From assembly GCF_017301335.1 (NCBI RefSeq), contig NZ_CP071247.1, positions 2,542,001 through 2,606,000 on the forward strand: DNA of 64,000 nucleotides, written 5' to 3'. Under the pieces are notes generated by a model. It was not told where the DNA came from, did no database searches, and saw nothing but the letters and a program-made list of their open reading frames with translations. The number at the start of each line of letters is the position of its first letter. The stretch's first letter is position 1. The translations under genes were made by a program, and so were the position numbers. This document shows positions 8,608-17,372 of the stretch, piece by piece. The stretch is from Marinobacter salinisoli. Lineage in GTDB: Bacteria > Pseudomonadota > Gammaproteobacteria > Pseudomonadales > Oleiphilaceae.

Positions 8608-10260
8608 TTACATATTCGGGTAGTTCGGACCGCCACCGCCTTCAGGCGTTACCCAGGTAATGTTCTGCGCAGGGTCCTTGATGTCACAAGTCTTGCAGTG
8701 AACACAGTTCTGGGCATTGATCTGAAAGCGCTGACCGCTCCCGTCGTCGCTTTCCACCACTTCGTATACGCCTGCCGGGCAGTACCGCTGCGCCGGTTCG
8801 TTGAACTTCGGCAGATTTTCTTGAATCGGAATGTCAGGATCCGTCAGCTTCAGGTGGATCGGCTGGTCTTCCTCGTGGTTGGTGTTGGAGATGAACACCG
8901 AGGACAGACGGTCGAAGGTCAGCGTATTGTCTGGCTTCGGGTAGTCGATTTTCTTGGCTTCCGAGGCGGGCTTCAGAGTTGCGTAATCCGGCGTCGTGTC
9001 GTGGAAGGTGAACGGCAGGCTGCCGCGCAGGATGTTCTGTTCAAAGAACGCAATCGCACCACCAACGATGTTGCCGAACTTGTGCATGGCCGGGCCAAAG
9101 TTGCGCTCGGCGTAGAGCTCCTTGTACAGCCAGCTGTCTTCAAAGCGTTGTTGGAAGCCGGTGATCTCTTCCCCGGCTTTGCCTTCCTTGAGGGCTTCGA
9201 ATACCGCTTCTGCACCGAGCAGGCCGGATTTCATGGCGGTGTGGGAGCCCTTGATCTTGGAGCTGTTCAGAGTTCCGGCATCGCAGCCGAGCAGCAGACC
9301 GCCCGGGAAGCTCATTTTGGGCAGGGCGTTGTAGCCACCTTTGGCGATCGCGCGGGCACCATAGGATACGCGCTTGCCACCCTCCAGGTATTTCCGGATT
9401 TCCGGGTGCAGCTTCAGGCGCTGGAATTCTTCAAACGGGCTCAGATGCGGGTTGCTGTAGGACAGATCGGTGATCAGGCCGACATACACCTGGCCGTTTT
9501 CAAGGTGATACAGAAAAGAGCCGCCGGTGGAGCCACTCTCGTTCAGCGGCCAGCCAGTGGTGTGCACAACCAGGCCGGGTTCATGCTTGGCCGGGTCGAT
9601 ATCCCACAACTCCTTGATGCCGATACCGTAGTGCTGGGGGTCTTTGCCTTCATCGAGGCTGTATTCCTTGATCAGGCGCTTGCCCAGGTGGCCGCGACAA
9701 CCTTCGGTGAAAAGAGTGTACTTGGCGCGGAGTTCCATGCCCGGCATGAATCCGTCTTTCTCGGAACCGTCACGGGCTACGCCCATGTCACCCGTGATAA
9801 TGCCTTTAACCTGGCCATCTTCAATGATGGTCTCAGAAGCCGCGAATCCCGGATAGACCTCGACGCCCAACTGTTCGGCCTGTTCGGCGAGCCAGCGGCA
9901 CAGGTTTCCGAGGCTGATAATGTAGTTGCCATGGTTGTGCATGTTCTTGGGCACAAAGCCATTTGGAATCTTGCTGGCGGTTTCCTGGTTCTTCAGCAGG
10001 AAGATGTCATCCCGGGTAACCGGAGTATTCAGCGGAGCGCCTTTCTCTTTCCAGTCCGGGAACAGTTCATTGAGGGCAGTTGGCTCGAAAACGGTACCGG
10101 CGAGGATGTGCGCGCCGATCTCAGACCCTTTTTCTACCACACATACGGTCAGTTCTTCGCCAGCCTCCTGTGCCAACTGCATGACTCGGCAGGCTGCCGA
10201 CAGGCCCGCAGGGCCGCCGCCGACGATAAGAACATCAAATTCCATCGATTCGCGTTCCAC
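8608..10260 (-). CDS. Electron transfer flavoprotein-ubiquinone oxidoreductase (ETF-QO)
   Basis: 550 residues. This inner-membrane-associated enzyme passes electrons from reduced ETF to the quinone pool, linking acyl-CoA and other dehydrogenases to respiration. The FAD motif VGGGPAGLSAA is at about residues 13-23, and the C-terminal 4Fe-4S ferredoxin segment reads CPAGVYEV ... CVHCKTCDIKDP. The start is a GTG at 10260 with GAGGAG six bases upstream, which favours it over the internal ATG at codon 6. The gene is divergent from etfBA, its electron donor, across a 488-bp region with a palindromic operator. Confidence 0.95.
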   Translation of the reverse strand: MERESMEFDVLIVGGGPAGLSAACRVMQLAQEAGEELTVCVVEKGSEIGAHILAGTVFEPTALNELFPDWKEKGAPLNTPVTRDDIFLLKNQETASKIPNGFVPKNMHNHGNYIISLGNLCRWLAEQAEQLGVEVYPGFAASETIIEDGQVKGIITGDMGVARDGSEKDGFMPGMELRAKYTLFTEGCRGHLGKRLIKEYSLDEGKDPQHYGIGIKELWDIDPAKHEPGLVVHTTGWPLNESGSTGGSFLYHLENGQVYVGLITDLSYSNPHLSPFEEFQRLKLHPEIRKYLEGGKRVSYGARAIAKGGYNALPKMSFPGGLLLGCDAGTLNSSKIKGSHTAMKSGLLGAEAVFEALKEGKAGEEITGFQQRFEDSWLYKELYAERNFGPAMHKFGNIVGGAIAFFEQNILRGSLPFTFHDTTPDYATLKPASEAKKIDYPKPDNTLTFDRLSSVFISNTNHEEDQPIHLKLTDPDIPIQENLPKFNEPAQRYCPAGVYEVVESDDGSGQRFQINAQNCVHCKTCDIKDPAQNITWVTPEGGGGPNYPNM

Positions 10261-10748
10261 GTTGGTCTCCTCAACTTCTTTAATGATTAGAGTGCCCGCA
10301 GGCTAATTTGAAGGGCGATATGATACCGGTAAAATTGCGTACAGACGACCACCGATCACAGCCTCCCCACGGTTTACTGCTCCTGAGGATATCGCATTTG
10401 CGGGTTCAAACAAACGTTTGTTTGAAATTCCGGGGCGTCTTTGGCATTGTACGTATTCTCCGAAAGCCTCCCGGGCTCCGGGAATCGCGGCTGGATTGGC
10501 CCTGACTACGCGGATGGTTGGTAAGCCGGGCCTATTGACCCGCCTTTACTTTGATTGCAGTATTAGTCCGCCATGACAGCCGGGCCACCCAGCTAGCTGT
10601 TTGTAACGTTTGGCGAGGGCACCCATAATTTCGGTTCCACGCCAACATGACAGGCATCAGGATCGCCTTGAAGTGCGTCTTTAGCGGCGCCGAGTAACGA
10701 ATTTCCCTGATGACGTCTTTAAACCCATCGTAGAAGAACGAGGAATCT
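10261..10748. promoter_or_regulatory. Divergent regulatory region between ETF-QO and etfBA
   Basis: 488 bases without a supported gene. The outstanding element is a perfect 22-bp palindrome at 10405-10426 with half-site TTCAAACAAAC. Nothing else with strong dyad symmetry stands out. Both promoters must lie here, but I cannot place -35/-10 boxes with confidence. Confidence 0.7.
10405..10426. promoter_or_regulatory. Perfect palindromic operator, PsrA-like
   Basis: Half-site TTCAAACAAAC repeated in inverted orientation with no spacer, so the core contains CAAAC(N)GTTTG. This resembles the operator of the TetR-family fatty-acid sensor PsrA of Pseudomonas (consensus of the form C/GAAAC-N2-4-GTTTG/C), whose known targets include electron-transfer flavoprotein genes. 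It lies about 145 bp upstream of the ETF-QO start and 320 bp upstream of etfB, so it is likelier to control ETF-QO directly. Confidence 0.7.
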
Positions 10749-11498
10749 ATGAAGGTTCTGGTCGCTGTAAAACGAGTAATCGACTACAACGTAAAGGTGC
10801 GCGTCAAGCCGGACAACACCGGTGTTGATCTCGCCAACGTAAAGATGGCAATGAACCCGTTCTGCGAAATCGCAGTCGAAGAAGCGGTTCGCCTGAAAGA
10901 GAAGGGCGTTGCCAGTGAAATCGTTGTGGTTTCCATTGGTCCGAAGGCTGCCCAGGAGCAAATTCGTACCGCGCTGGCGCTGGGTGCTGATCGCGGTATC
11001 CACGTTGAAACTGACGACGAGGTTCAGTCTCTCGAGGCCGCCAAACTGCTGAAAGCGGTTGTTGAGAAGGAAGAGCCGAAGCTGGTTATCCTCGGTAAGC
11101 AGTCTATCGATTCCGACAACAACCAGACTGGCCAGATGCTTGCCGCGCTGACTGGCATGGGGCAGGGCACCTTTGCTTCCGAAGTGGTTGTGGACGGTGA
11201 CAAGGTTAACGTAACCCGCGAAGTTGATGGCGGCCTGATCACTGTTGGCCTGAACCTGCCGGCGGTTGTTACCACTGACCTGCGTTTGAATGAGCCGCGT
11301 TACGCTTCTCTGCCGAATATCATGAAGGCCAAGAAGAAGCCGCTGGACGCCACAAGCCCGGCCGACCTGGGTGTCGATATTTCACCGCGCCTGTCCACCC
11401 TGAAAGTTGAAGCGCCAGCCTCTCGCCAGGCCGGTGTGAAGGTGGCTGACGTAGCTGAGCTGGTCGATAAACTGAAGAACGAAGCGAAGGTGATCTAA
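10749..11498 (+). CDS. etfB: Electron transfer flavoprotein beta subunit
   Basis: 249 residues, standard for EtfB. The start [20 protein letters not shown], the AMP-binding region and the signature [39 protein letters not shown] are intact (the last given here only as landmark around residues 155-195). With EtfA it forms the soluble ETF that collects electrons from acyl-CoA dehydrogenases and delivers them to ETF-QO. AGGAATCT precedes the ATG. The etfA start codon follows the stop directly, so the two are translationally coupled. Confidence 0.96.
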   Translation: MKVLVAVKRVIDYNVKVRVKPDNTGVDLANVKMAMNPFCEIAVEEAVRLKEKGVASEIVVVSIGPKAAQEQIRTALALGADRGIHVETDDEVQSLEAAKLLKAVVEKEEPKLVILGKQSIDSDNNQTGQMLAALTGMGQGTFASEVVVDGDKVNVTREVDGGLITVGLNLPAVVTTDLRLNEPRYASLPNIMKAKKKPLDATSPADLGVDISPRLSTLKVEAPASRQAGVKVADVAELVDKLKNEAKVI

Positions 11499-12440
11499 AT
11501 GAGCATCCTGGTAATTGCTGAACACGACAACAGCAGCCTGAAGCAGGCTACCCTGAATGTTGTAGCGGCTGCCAAGGCGATCGGCGGTGACGTAGACGTG
11601 CTGGTTGCTGGCGAAAACTGTGGTGCCGTTGCTGAAGCTGCTGCCAAGGCAGAAGGCGTGAATAAGGTACTGGTTGCTGACAACGCCGCTTACGGCCACT
11701 TCCTGGCCGAGAACCTCGGTGAACTGGTCGCAGAAGCTGGCAAAGGCTATAGCCACATTCTGGCTGCCGCCGGCACCACTGGCAAAGATTTCATGCCACG
11801 CGTTGCTGCACTGCTGGACGTTGCTCAGGTGTCTGACATCATCCGCGTGGAATCTGAGGACACTTTCGTTCGTCCGATTTACGCGGGTAACGCGATTGCG
11901 ACGGTTAAGTCCAGCGATAGCACCAAAGTCATCACTGTGCGCCCAACCGCATTTGATCCTGTCGCTGCCGAAGGCGGTTCTGCAGCGGTTGAGCAGCTGG
12001 ATACGGTCAAGGATGCCGGTCTGTCGGTGTTCGTAAGCGAAGAACTGGCAGAATCCGATCGTCCCGATCTGGGTAGCGCCGGCATCGTTGTGTCCGGCGG
12101 CCGCGGCATGCAGAACGGCGACAACTTCAAGATGCTGGAAAGCGTTGCTGATCTGCTGGGCGCTGCCGTTGGTGCATCCCGTGCAGCGGTTGATGCCGGC
12201 TTCGTTCCGAACGACATGCAAGTTGGTCAGACCGGTAAAATCGTTGCCCCGCAGCTTTACATCGCTGTTGGCATCTCCGGTGCTATCCAGCACCTGGCGG
12301 GTATGTCTGACTCCAAGGTGATCGTTGCGATCAACAAGGACGAAGAAGCACCGATCTTCCAGGTTGCTGACTATGGTCTGGTTGCAGATCTGTTCGAAGC
12401 GGTACCGCAGCTGGAAGAAGAACTGAAGAAAGTTCTGTAA
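11499..12440 (+). CDS. etfA: Electron transfer flavoprotein alpha subunit
   Basis: 313 residues. The C-terminal FAD-binding domain carries VVSGGRGM (about residues 197-204), [12 protein letters not shown] and [23 protein letters not shown], all hallmark EtfA segments. It begins directly after the etfB stop codon and ends 21 bases before a strong terminator, so etfBA is a two-gene operon. Partner of EtfB in fatty acid and amino acid oxidation. Confidence 0.97.
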   Translation: MSILVIAEHDNSSLKQATLNVVAAAKAIGGDVDVLVAGENCGAVAEAAAKAEGVNKVLVADNAAYGHFLAENLGELVAEAGKGYSHILAAAGTTGKDFMPRVAALLDVAQVSDIIRVESEDTFVRPIYAGNAIATVKSSDSTKVITVRPTAFDPVAAEGGSAAVEQLDTVKDAGLSVFVSEELAESDRPDLGSAGIVVSGGRGMQNGDNFKMLESVADLLGAAVGASRAAVDAGFVPNDMQVGQTGKIVAPQLYIAVGISGAIQHLAGMSDSKVIVAINKDEEAPIFQVADYGLVADLFEAVPQLEEELKKVL

Positions 12441-12461
12441 CTTTCGATTCAGTCAGAAAAA

Positions 12462-12486
12462 GGCACCCAATCCGGGTGCCTTTTTT
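12462..12486 (+). terminator. Rho-independent terminator of etfBA
   Basis: Stem GGCACCC/GGGTGCC with a five-base loop, followed by six T residues, just after etfA. Confidence 0.93.
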
Positions 12487-12543
12487 CGTTTTTACCACCT
12501 ACACTGCACTGGCGCCTACCGCCGAAACCCGATCTGGATTCTG

Positions 12544-13416
12544 ATGCTCGTGATCCTTGCCCCGTTTGATGCCCTCGCTTGCCCTCTCGATGGCGAACCT
12601 CTCAATCAGTCCGAAAAGACGTGGCAATGTGCCCGAGGTCACAGCTTCGATGTCGCCCGTCAGGGCTATATCCATCTGCTGCCGGTGCAGAAGAAGAAAT
12701 CGCTGGAACCGGGGGACAGTAAAGACATGATAGCGGCCCGGCAGCGGTTTCTGGCGCAAGGTTTTTACGATCCGATATCCAGCGCGGTTAACGAGGCGGT
12801 GATGCGTGCCAGCGAGGGTGGCGAAACCATCTGCTGCCTTGATGCTGGCTGCGGAGAGGGCTACTACCTTCGAAAACTGAGCGCGGCATTGACGGATAAA
12901 ACAAAGTGCGCGCTGATCGGCAATGATATCTCGAAGTGGGCCGTACTCAAGGCGGCGCAGCAACAGCGGACGGGTGTTCGCTGGATTGTGGCAAGCAACG
13001 CGAACCTGCCGATACAAACGGACACGCTAGATGTCGTGCTATCACTCTTTGGCTTTCCCATTTACAACGAATTCAGCCGAGTGCTCAGGCCCGGGGGGAT
13101 TCTGATTCAGGTCGATGCCGGGCCTGACCATCTTCGGGAACTACGCGAGATCATCTACCCGGAACTGAAGCCAGAGGGTAATGTACGGGAGCTTCCTTCA
13201 GGCTATGAGCTTGTGGAGGAAAACCGGATGACTTATGTGCAGGCCTTAGACAAGCAGGAGCAAATCTTCGATCTGCTGGCGATGACACCGCATCTTTACC
13301 GAGCCAGCGCAGAGGGAAAGGCGAAAGCGGAAGCGCTTGATTCCATAATGGTGACGGTAGATGTGATTCTCCGCTCCTTTAGATCGGTTCAGGCGAACCC
13401 TGCACCCAATGAGTGA
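12544..13416 (+). CDS. rlmA: 23S rRNA (guanine-N1)-methyltransferase, RlmA-like
   Basis: 290 residues. The N-terminus has the RlmA signature: CPLDGEPL ... CARGHSFDVARQGYIHLLPVQKKKS followed by PGDSKDM and ARQRFL. A class I methyltransferase domain follows with the SAM motif LDAGCGEGYYL (about residues 98-108). The family methylates N1 of G745 (or the equivalent) in helix 35 of 23S rRNA. The usual N-terminal zinc site has four ligands; here the second cysteine of CPLC is replaced by Asp (CPLD), while the C...H pair further on remains. It is a single gene after the etfBA terminator. Confidence 0.88.
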   Translation: MLVILAPFDALACPLDGEPLNQSEKTWQCARGHSFDVARQGYIHLLPVQKKKSLEPGDSKDMIAARQRFLAQGFYDPISSAVNEAVMRASEGGETICCLDAGCGEGYYLRKLSAALTDKTKCALIGNDISKWAVLKAAQQQRTGVRWIVASNANLPIQTDTLDVVLSLFGFPIYNEFSRVLRPGGILIQVDAGPDHLRELREIIYPELKPEGNVRELPSGYELVEENRMTYVQALDKQEQIFDLLAMTPHLYRASAEGKAKAEALDSIMVTVDVILRSFRSVQANPAPNE

Positions 13417-13604
13417 TGAGAGTGCCGTACTCCTGATTTATGGGGCTTAGCAGCGAGGGTTGCGCCCGCTCTGGGCGGTGCGGTCCATGCACTCAAAATA
13501 ATGCAAATGTTGGCATCCAAGGGACTCTTTTCCCCAGAGCCTTGCCCATTCGTGCTCAGTTTGCGAGCAAAAGCCCCCGGCACGTGAAAACATAAAGCCT
13601 TTGC

Positions 13605-14093
13605 TCAATCCTTTGACCGAATTGGACCGGGGGAGGTTGGCTTCGAGTCTTTTTCCGACGCGATCTTTTTTTCGACTTTATTCACGATGATGACGTCAGC
13701 GAGGCTCCGCAAGGTACGGTTGGTTGTGCGCACGGTCTGGTAGAACGATTGGCTCGTCTCGTCGTGGCTGGTTTTCACCTGGCGGGCGCTGGATTTGAAC
13801 TCTTCGTCCTTTGAAAACAGGTCAATAAGGCCAAAGGTGGTATTTGTTATCGCCTTGTGAACCTTTTCCACTGCCGTTGCCCCACTGGTGACGGCCCCTT
13901 CAAGTAGCCTGGTACGATTTCTCAGTTCCAGCATATCCAGCCGTGTTTTCTGGATCGCGCTTTGAGCCGCGATTTGATGACTCAGCAACAGACGCAGGTG
14001 TTTTCTGGTGCGCCGCAGCAGGAGGGCTGCATAGCTTAGCAAGCCCAGTGCAATCAGTTGGAGCAGGAGTGTGGCGCTGGACAAAGCCGACAT
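13605..14093 (-). CDS. Small membrane-anchored protein of unknown function
   Basis: 162 residues. One N-terminal hydrophobic segment (about 5-25) is followed by an Arg-rich stretch (RRTRKHLRLL), so the bulk is probably cytoplasmic. The remainder is helical and polar (about 30-140) and ends in a Lys/Ser/Pro tail. I recognise no family. It follows the 109-residue membrane protein by 11 bp and the two are probably cotranscribed leftward. Confidence 0.65.
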   Translation of the reverse strand: MSALSSATLLLQLIALGLLSYAALLLRRTRKHLRLLLSHQIAAQSAIQKTRLDMLELRNRTRLLEGAVTSGATAVEKVHKAITNTTFGLIDLFSKDEEFKSSARQVKTSHDETSQSFYQTVRTTNRTLRSLADVIIVNKVEKKIASEKDSKPTSPGPIRSKD

Positions 14094-14104
14094 TCGTCAA
14101 ACTC

Positions 14105-14434
14105 CTAGCGGTATTCTATGTGCATTTTCACAGGAATATTGCGCTCGGACATCTCCTGCTGCAGCTCTTTCATGACTTCCTGGTACACCATTTTGCGAAC
14201 CATGATCGGCAACTTGTCAGCCAGCACTCGTGCTGACTTGGATTCTCTTTTTGCCAGACCGATGGGGTCAATCACACGCAAGGTCAGAACCAGCTCTGGC
14301 TCCTCCATAGACCCGGCAAGGTCGTTTTCTTTCAGCATTCGGGTGATGAGTTGCTGCTGCATGATCAGTTGCCAGCAAAGAAAAGCACTGAAGGCGACCA
14401 ACAGCAGGGTGAGCGCGATAAGAAACGTAGCCAA
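14105..14434 (-). CDS. Small membrane-anchored protein of unknown function
   Basis: 109 residues with one N-terminal transmembrane helix (about residues 3-24) and a soluble C-terminal part rich in charged residues (LADKLPIMVRKMVYQEVMKELQQEM). A Shine-Dalgarno-like AGGAGG lies before the ATG. I recognise no family. It is the first gene of a leftward pair with the 162-residue protein. Confidence 0.65.
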   Translation of the reverse strand: MATFLIALTLLLVAFSAFLCWQLIMQQQLITRMLKENDLAGSMEEPELVLTLRVIDPIGLAKRESKSARVLADKLPIMVRKMVYQEVMKELQQEMSERNIPVKMHIEYR

Positions 14435-14634
14435 TTAAAGCCTCCTTGGCCTAAGGGAGTATTCCGTGGCAGTTTGCCTCTGGAATTATGACAATCGATT
14501 GGCTCTGAAGACAGTGAAATCAGCCAGAAGGTGAAAGAAGTTAACGCCTATCCACTGGTACCATGAATTGCGTTACACCGATTCACCGTGCAGAATCAAT
14601 GAATTAAACCCATCCATTGATCAAGGAATCGATC

Positions 14635-15054
14635 ATGATCTGGTTAAAGGCATTTGTTGCTGGTTTTTTATCGACGCTGATATTCCATCAAGGGTTGTTC
14701 GCGTTGCTGCATTTGGGAGGAATGACACCAGTTCCTGCTTACAACATGACACCGGTTCCGCCGCTCGGTGTGCCTTCGGTGGTTTCCATAAGTTTCTTCG
14801 GTGGATTGTGGGCTATGGCGCTTTGGCTTGTGGTGGGCCGGCTGCCGTCTGCAAGGTACTGGCTTGGGCATATCGTGCTCGGCGCTCTTGCGCCGACTGC
14901 AGTGGCCATGCTGTTGGTATTCCCGCTCAAGGGTCTGGATGTCAGCGCTCAGACTTGGATAGGCGGCTTTCTTCTGAACGGAGCCTGGGGGCTTGGCGTG
15001 GCCGTTATCATGCGGATACTGGGCGGAACAAGGCCAGCTACCGGCTCTTATTAA
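14635..15054 (+). CDS. Integral membrane protein, about four helices
   Basis: 139 residues from the ATG at 14635, chosen because AAGGA lies seven bases upstream; an earlier in-frame ATG at 14617 lacks one. Hydrophobic helices are visible at about 2-22, 45-65, 78-98 and 108-130. A short internal duplication, MTPVPAYN followed by MTPVPP, lies in the first loop. It ends 31 bp before the saccharopine-dehydrogenase-like gene and may be cotranscribed. No function can be given. Confidence 0.7.
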   Translation: MIWLKAFVAGFLSTLIFHQGLFALLHLGGMTPVPAYNMTPVPPLGVPSVVSISFFGGLWAMALWLVVGRLPSARYWLGHIVLGALAPTAVAMLLVFPLKGLDVSAQTWIGGFLLNGAWGLGVAVIMRILGGTRPATGSY

Positions 15055-15085
15055 ATCTCACCTGTCTGGATAAAAGGGATAAAAA

Positions 15086-16327
15086 ATGACCAAATCGGAA
15101 AAGACGGCTTACGATATAGTGGTGTTTGGCGCGACCAGTTTTGTCGGCCAGATCCTTACTAACTACCTACTATCCACTTACGGCGTCGGAAAGACGGTTA
15201 ATTGGGCGCTGGCCGGGCGCTCCGAGAGCAAGCTCAAAACCCTGAAGTCGGATCTGGGCGAAGGCGCCAAAGACATTCCGCTCATTATCGCGGATGCCGC
15301 CGATGAAACCGCACTCCGCGCCATGTGCGAGCAAACCCGGGTGATTATTTCCACCGTTGGCCCTTACGCGCTCTATGGCGAGCCATTGGTCAAGGCCTGC
15401 GTCGAAACCGGCACCGACTACTGCGACCTGACTGGCGAGGTGCAGTGGATTCGCCGGATGATCCAGCAATACGAAGAGCAGGCCAAGGCATCTGGAGCTC
15501 GAATAGTTCACTGCTGCGGTTTCGACTCGATTCCATCGGATATGGGCGTCTGGTTCCTGCAGAACAAAGCCGAGGAAACCTTTGGCGGGCCCTGCGAGGA
15601 CGTGCGTATGCGCGTAAAGGCAGCAAAAGGCGGAATGTCAGGTGGCACCGTTGCCTCCATGATGAATATTGCCCGGGAAGCCGGAGCAGACCCCCAGCTT
15701 CGTAAAGAGCTGGCAAACCCGTTCTCGCTGTGCCCTCCGGAGCACCGCTCTGAAACCCGTCAGCCAAGCCTTAAAAACGCCGAGTTCGACAAGACTTTTG
15801 ACGTCTGGCTGGCCCCGTTTGTGATGGGGGCTATCAATACCCGCATCGTGCATCGCTCCAACGCACTCCAGGGCGCGCGGTATGGCAAGGAGTTTACCTA
15901 CGACGAAGCCATGATGACCGGGAAAGGCAACAAGGGCCGCCTGGGCGCTTACGGTGTAACGGGAGCACTGGCCGGTTTCTTCACCGCCTCTGCGTTCAAA
16001 CCCACTCGCTGGTTGGTTGGCAAATTTGTCCCTCAGCCTGGTGAAGGTCCCACGCCGGACGAGCAGAAGAACGGCTTTTATGACCTGCGTTTCGTTGGGC
16101 GAACGGCAGACGGCAAGACCATGATCACCAAAGTGACCGGCGATCGGGATCCTGGCTACGGATCGACCGGTAAAATGCTTGGTGAAGCTGGCATGTGCCT
16201 GGCGTTCGATGTGCCGAGTGACAAGGAAGGCGGCTTCTGGACACCATCTACTCTGCTGGATGGTGACCTGCTGGAACGACTGACGAGCAAAGCCGGTCTG
16301 ACTTTCGAAGTAGTGGAAACACGCTAA
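15086..16327 (+). CDS. Saccharopine dehydrogenase-like / trans-acting enoyl reductase family protein
   Basis: 413 residues. The N-terminal Rossmann motif reads VVFGATSFVGQIL (about residues 12-24), followed by NWALAGRSESKL and IISTVGPYALYGEPLVKAC, the typical pattern of the saccharopine dehydrogenase NADP-binding domain in its short-chain, lipid-associated branch (mycobacterial trans-enoyl reductase and mammalian SCCPDH relatives). It therefore probably reduces a lipid or polyketide-like substrate with NADPH rather than making lysine. AAAGGGAT precedes the ATG. A SAM methyltransferase gene follows after 28 bp. Confidence 0.82.
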   Translation: MTKSEKTAYDIVVFGATSFVGQILTNYLLSTYGVGKTVNWALAGRSESKLKTLKSDLGEGAKDIPLIIADAADETALRAMCEQTRVIISTVGPYALYGEPLVKACVETGTDYCDLTGEVQWIRRMIQQYEEQAKASGARIVHCCGFDSIPSDMGVWFLQNKAEETFGGPCEDVRMRVKAAKGGMSGGTVASMMNIAREAGADPQLRKELANPFSLCPPEHRSETRQPSLKNAEFDKTFDVWLAPFVMGAINTRIVHRSNALQGARYGKEFTYDEAMMTGKGNKGRLGAYGVTGALAGFFTASAFKPTRWLVGKFVPQPGEGPTPDEQKNGFYDLRFVGRTADGKTMITKVTGDRDPGYGSTGKMLGEAGMCLAFDVPSDKEGGFWTPSTLLDGDLLERLTSKAGLTFEVVETR

Positions 16328-16355
16328 GACTGAACTGGCCACCGGAGGTGCCGCT

Positions 16356-16976
16356 GTGAGCTTCTATGAAGATCGTGTTCTGCCGCACCTCATCGACTGG
16401 GTCTGCTCGGATGGTCAGGTAATGAAGCTTCGTAGCCAGGTTGTACCCCATGCCAAAGGCACCGTCTTGGAGGTCGGCATGGGGTCTGCCATTAACCTGG
16501 AATTTTACTCCCCGGAAGCCGTAAAACTTGTGTATGGGCTGGAGCCTTCCGAGGGCATGCGGCGTAAAGCTCATAGTAACCTTGAGCGGTCTCCAGTGCC
16601 GGTAGAGTGGCTGGATTTGCCAGGCGAGAAGATTCCGCTTGCCGATGATAGCGTCGATACTGTGCTGCTCACCTTCACCCTGTGCACCATTCCGGATTGG
16701 TCGGCGGCTCTGCAGCAGATGAAGCGGGTTCTGAAGCCGGGTGGGGAGCTGCTGTTTCTGGAGCACGGCCAGTCACCGGATGCGAGCGTCTGCAAATGGC
16801 AGCATCGAGTCACACCGGTGTGGAAAAAGTTTGCAGGCGGCTGCCACCTGAACCGGCCGATTGGCGATCTCATTCAGCAGAGCGGGTTCAAAATTCTGGA
16901 GCTCGAAAACCTGTATATCCCCAAGACGCCCAAAATAGCAGGGTATGTGTACAAAGGGCGGGCGGTTAAGGCCTGA
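16356..16976 (+). CDS. Class I SAM-dependent methyltransferase
   Basis: 206 residues from a GTG at 16356 with GGAGG seven bases upstream. Motif I is VLEVGMGSAINLEFY (about residues 36-50), then a post-I acidic position in GLEPSEGM and motif IV-like DTVLLTFTLCTIPDW; the pattern LKPGGELLFLEHG is the common motif VI of UbiE/Methyltransf_11 proteins. It is similar in layout to METTL7/phospholipid or thiol methyltransferases, but the substrate is open. Probably cotranscribed with the preceding reductase. Confidence 0.8.
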   Translation: MSFYEDRVLPHLIDWVCSDGQVMKLRSQVVPHAKGTVLEVGMGSAINLEFYSPEAVKLVYGLEPSEGMRRKAHSNLERSPVPVEWLDLPGEKIPLADDSVDTVLLTFTLCTIPDWSAALQQMKRVLKPGGELLFLEHGQSPDASVCKWQHRVTPVWKKFAGGCHLNRPIGDLIQQSGFKILELENLYIPKTPKIAGYVYKGRAVKA

Positions 16977-17009
16977 CCAATCTCACTTTGGTGGCTCAAA
17001 ATTGTGGAA

Positions 17010-17038
17010 TTGCGTTACCGCACCTGCGCTTATACAAT
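17010..17038 (+). promoter_or_regulatory. Promoter of tRNA-Leu
   Basis: A -35 box TTGCGT (17010-17015) and a -10 box TACAAT (17033-17038) are separated by 17 bases, about 27 bp before the mature tRNA 5' end. Confidence 0.6.
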
Positions 17039-17064
17039 GCGTTCCGCTGTCCCTCCCTTCGAAT

Positions 17065-17151
17065 GCCCGGATGGTGAAATTGGTAGACACAAGAGACTTA
17101 AAATCTCTCGGCCGCAAGGCCGTGCCGGTTCGATTCCGGCTCCGGGCACCA
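17065..17151 (+). tRNA. tRNA-Leu (anticodon UAA)
   Basis: 87 bases including an encoded CCA. The acceptor stem GCCCGG(A)/(T)CCGGGC closes, the D-arm reads TGGTGAAATTGGTAGACA, the anticodon arm AGAGA-CTTAAAA-TCTCT presents TAA at 17099-17101, the long class II variable arm is CGGCCGCAAGGCCG, and the T-arm GCCGGTTCGATTCCGGC is canonical. It is the integration site of the element that follows. Confidence 0.97.
17096..17151 (+). repeat. attL: 3' part of tRNA-Leu, left end of the integrative element
   Basis: These 56 bases recur at 25654-25709 with four mismatches, all in the variable arm. The last 31 bases and the first 15 are identical. Element genes start immediately downstream. Confidence 0.9.
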
Positions 17152-17205
17152 ATAAAAACAGAGTGTTACGAATTTCTAATTTTTCATTCTTAGTTTCGTT
17201 TTTTC

Positions 17206-17227
17206 ATGTAGACGCAATGTAGACAAA
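17206..17227 (+). repeat. Tandem ATGTAGAC pair near attL (candidate integrase arm site)
   Basis: ATGTAGAC occurs twice with a three-base spacer, then AAA. The same arrangement in the same orientation occurs at 25505-25526, differing only in the spacer. It is 55 bp inside the left end. Confidence 0.7.
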
Positions 17228-17372
17228 TATTTTCATAGCTTCATTGAAAAGCAGCACCTCCCTTTTTGATCTTCGTGACCCTTGGTGCCTTCACAATGGC
17301 TAATCACTAGTGACACTCGTCTACTGCCGGTTCGCTTCGACTGGGGCGAGAAAAAAATAATTAGATAGGTAA

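Noticed and set aside
8593..10290. Long plus-strand open frame (565 codons) opposite ETF-QO
   Set aside because: It is the antisense shadow of a well-conserved ETF-QO gene; its translation has no family signal and no ribosome site.
10308..10505. 65-codon ORF in the ETF-QO/etfB intergenic region
   Set aside because: No ribosome site, spans the palindromic operator, no family signal.
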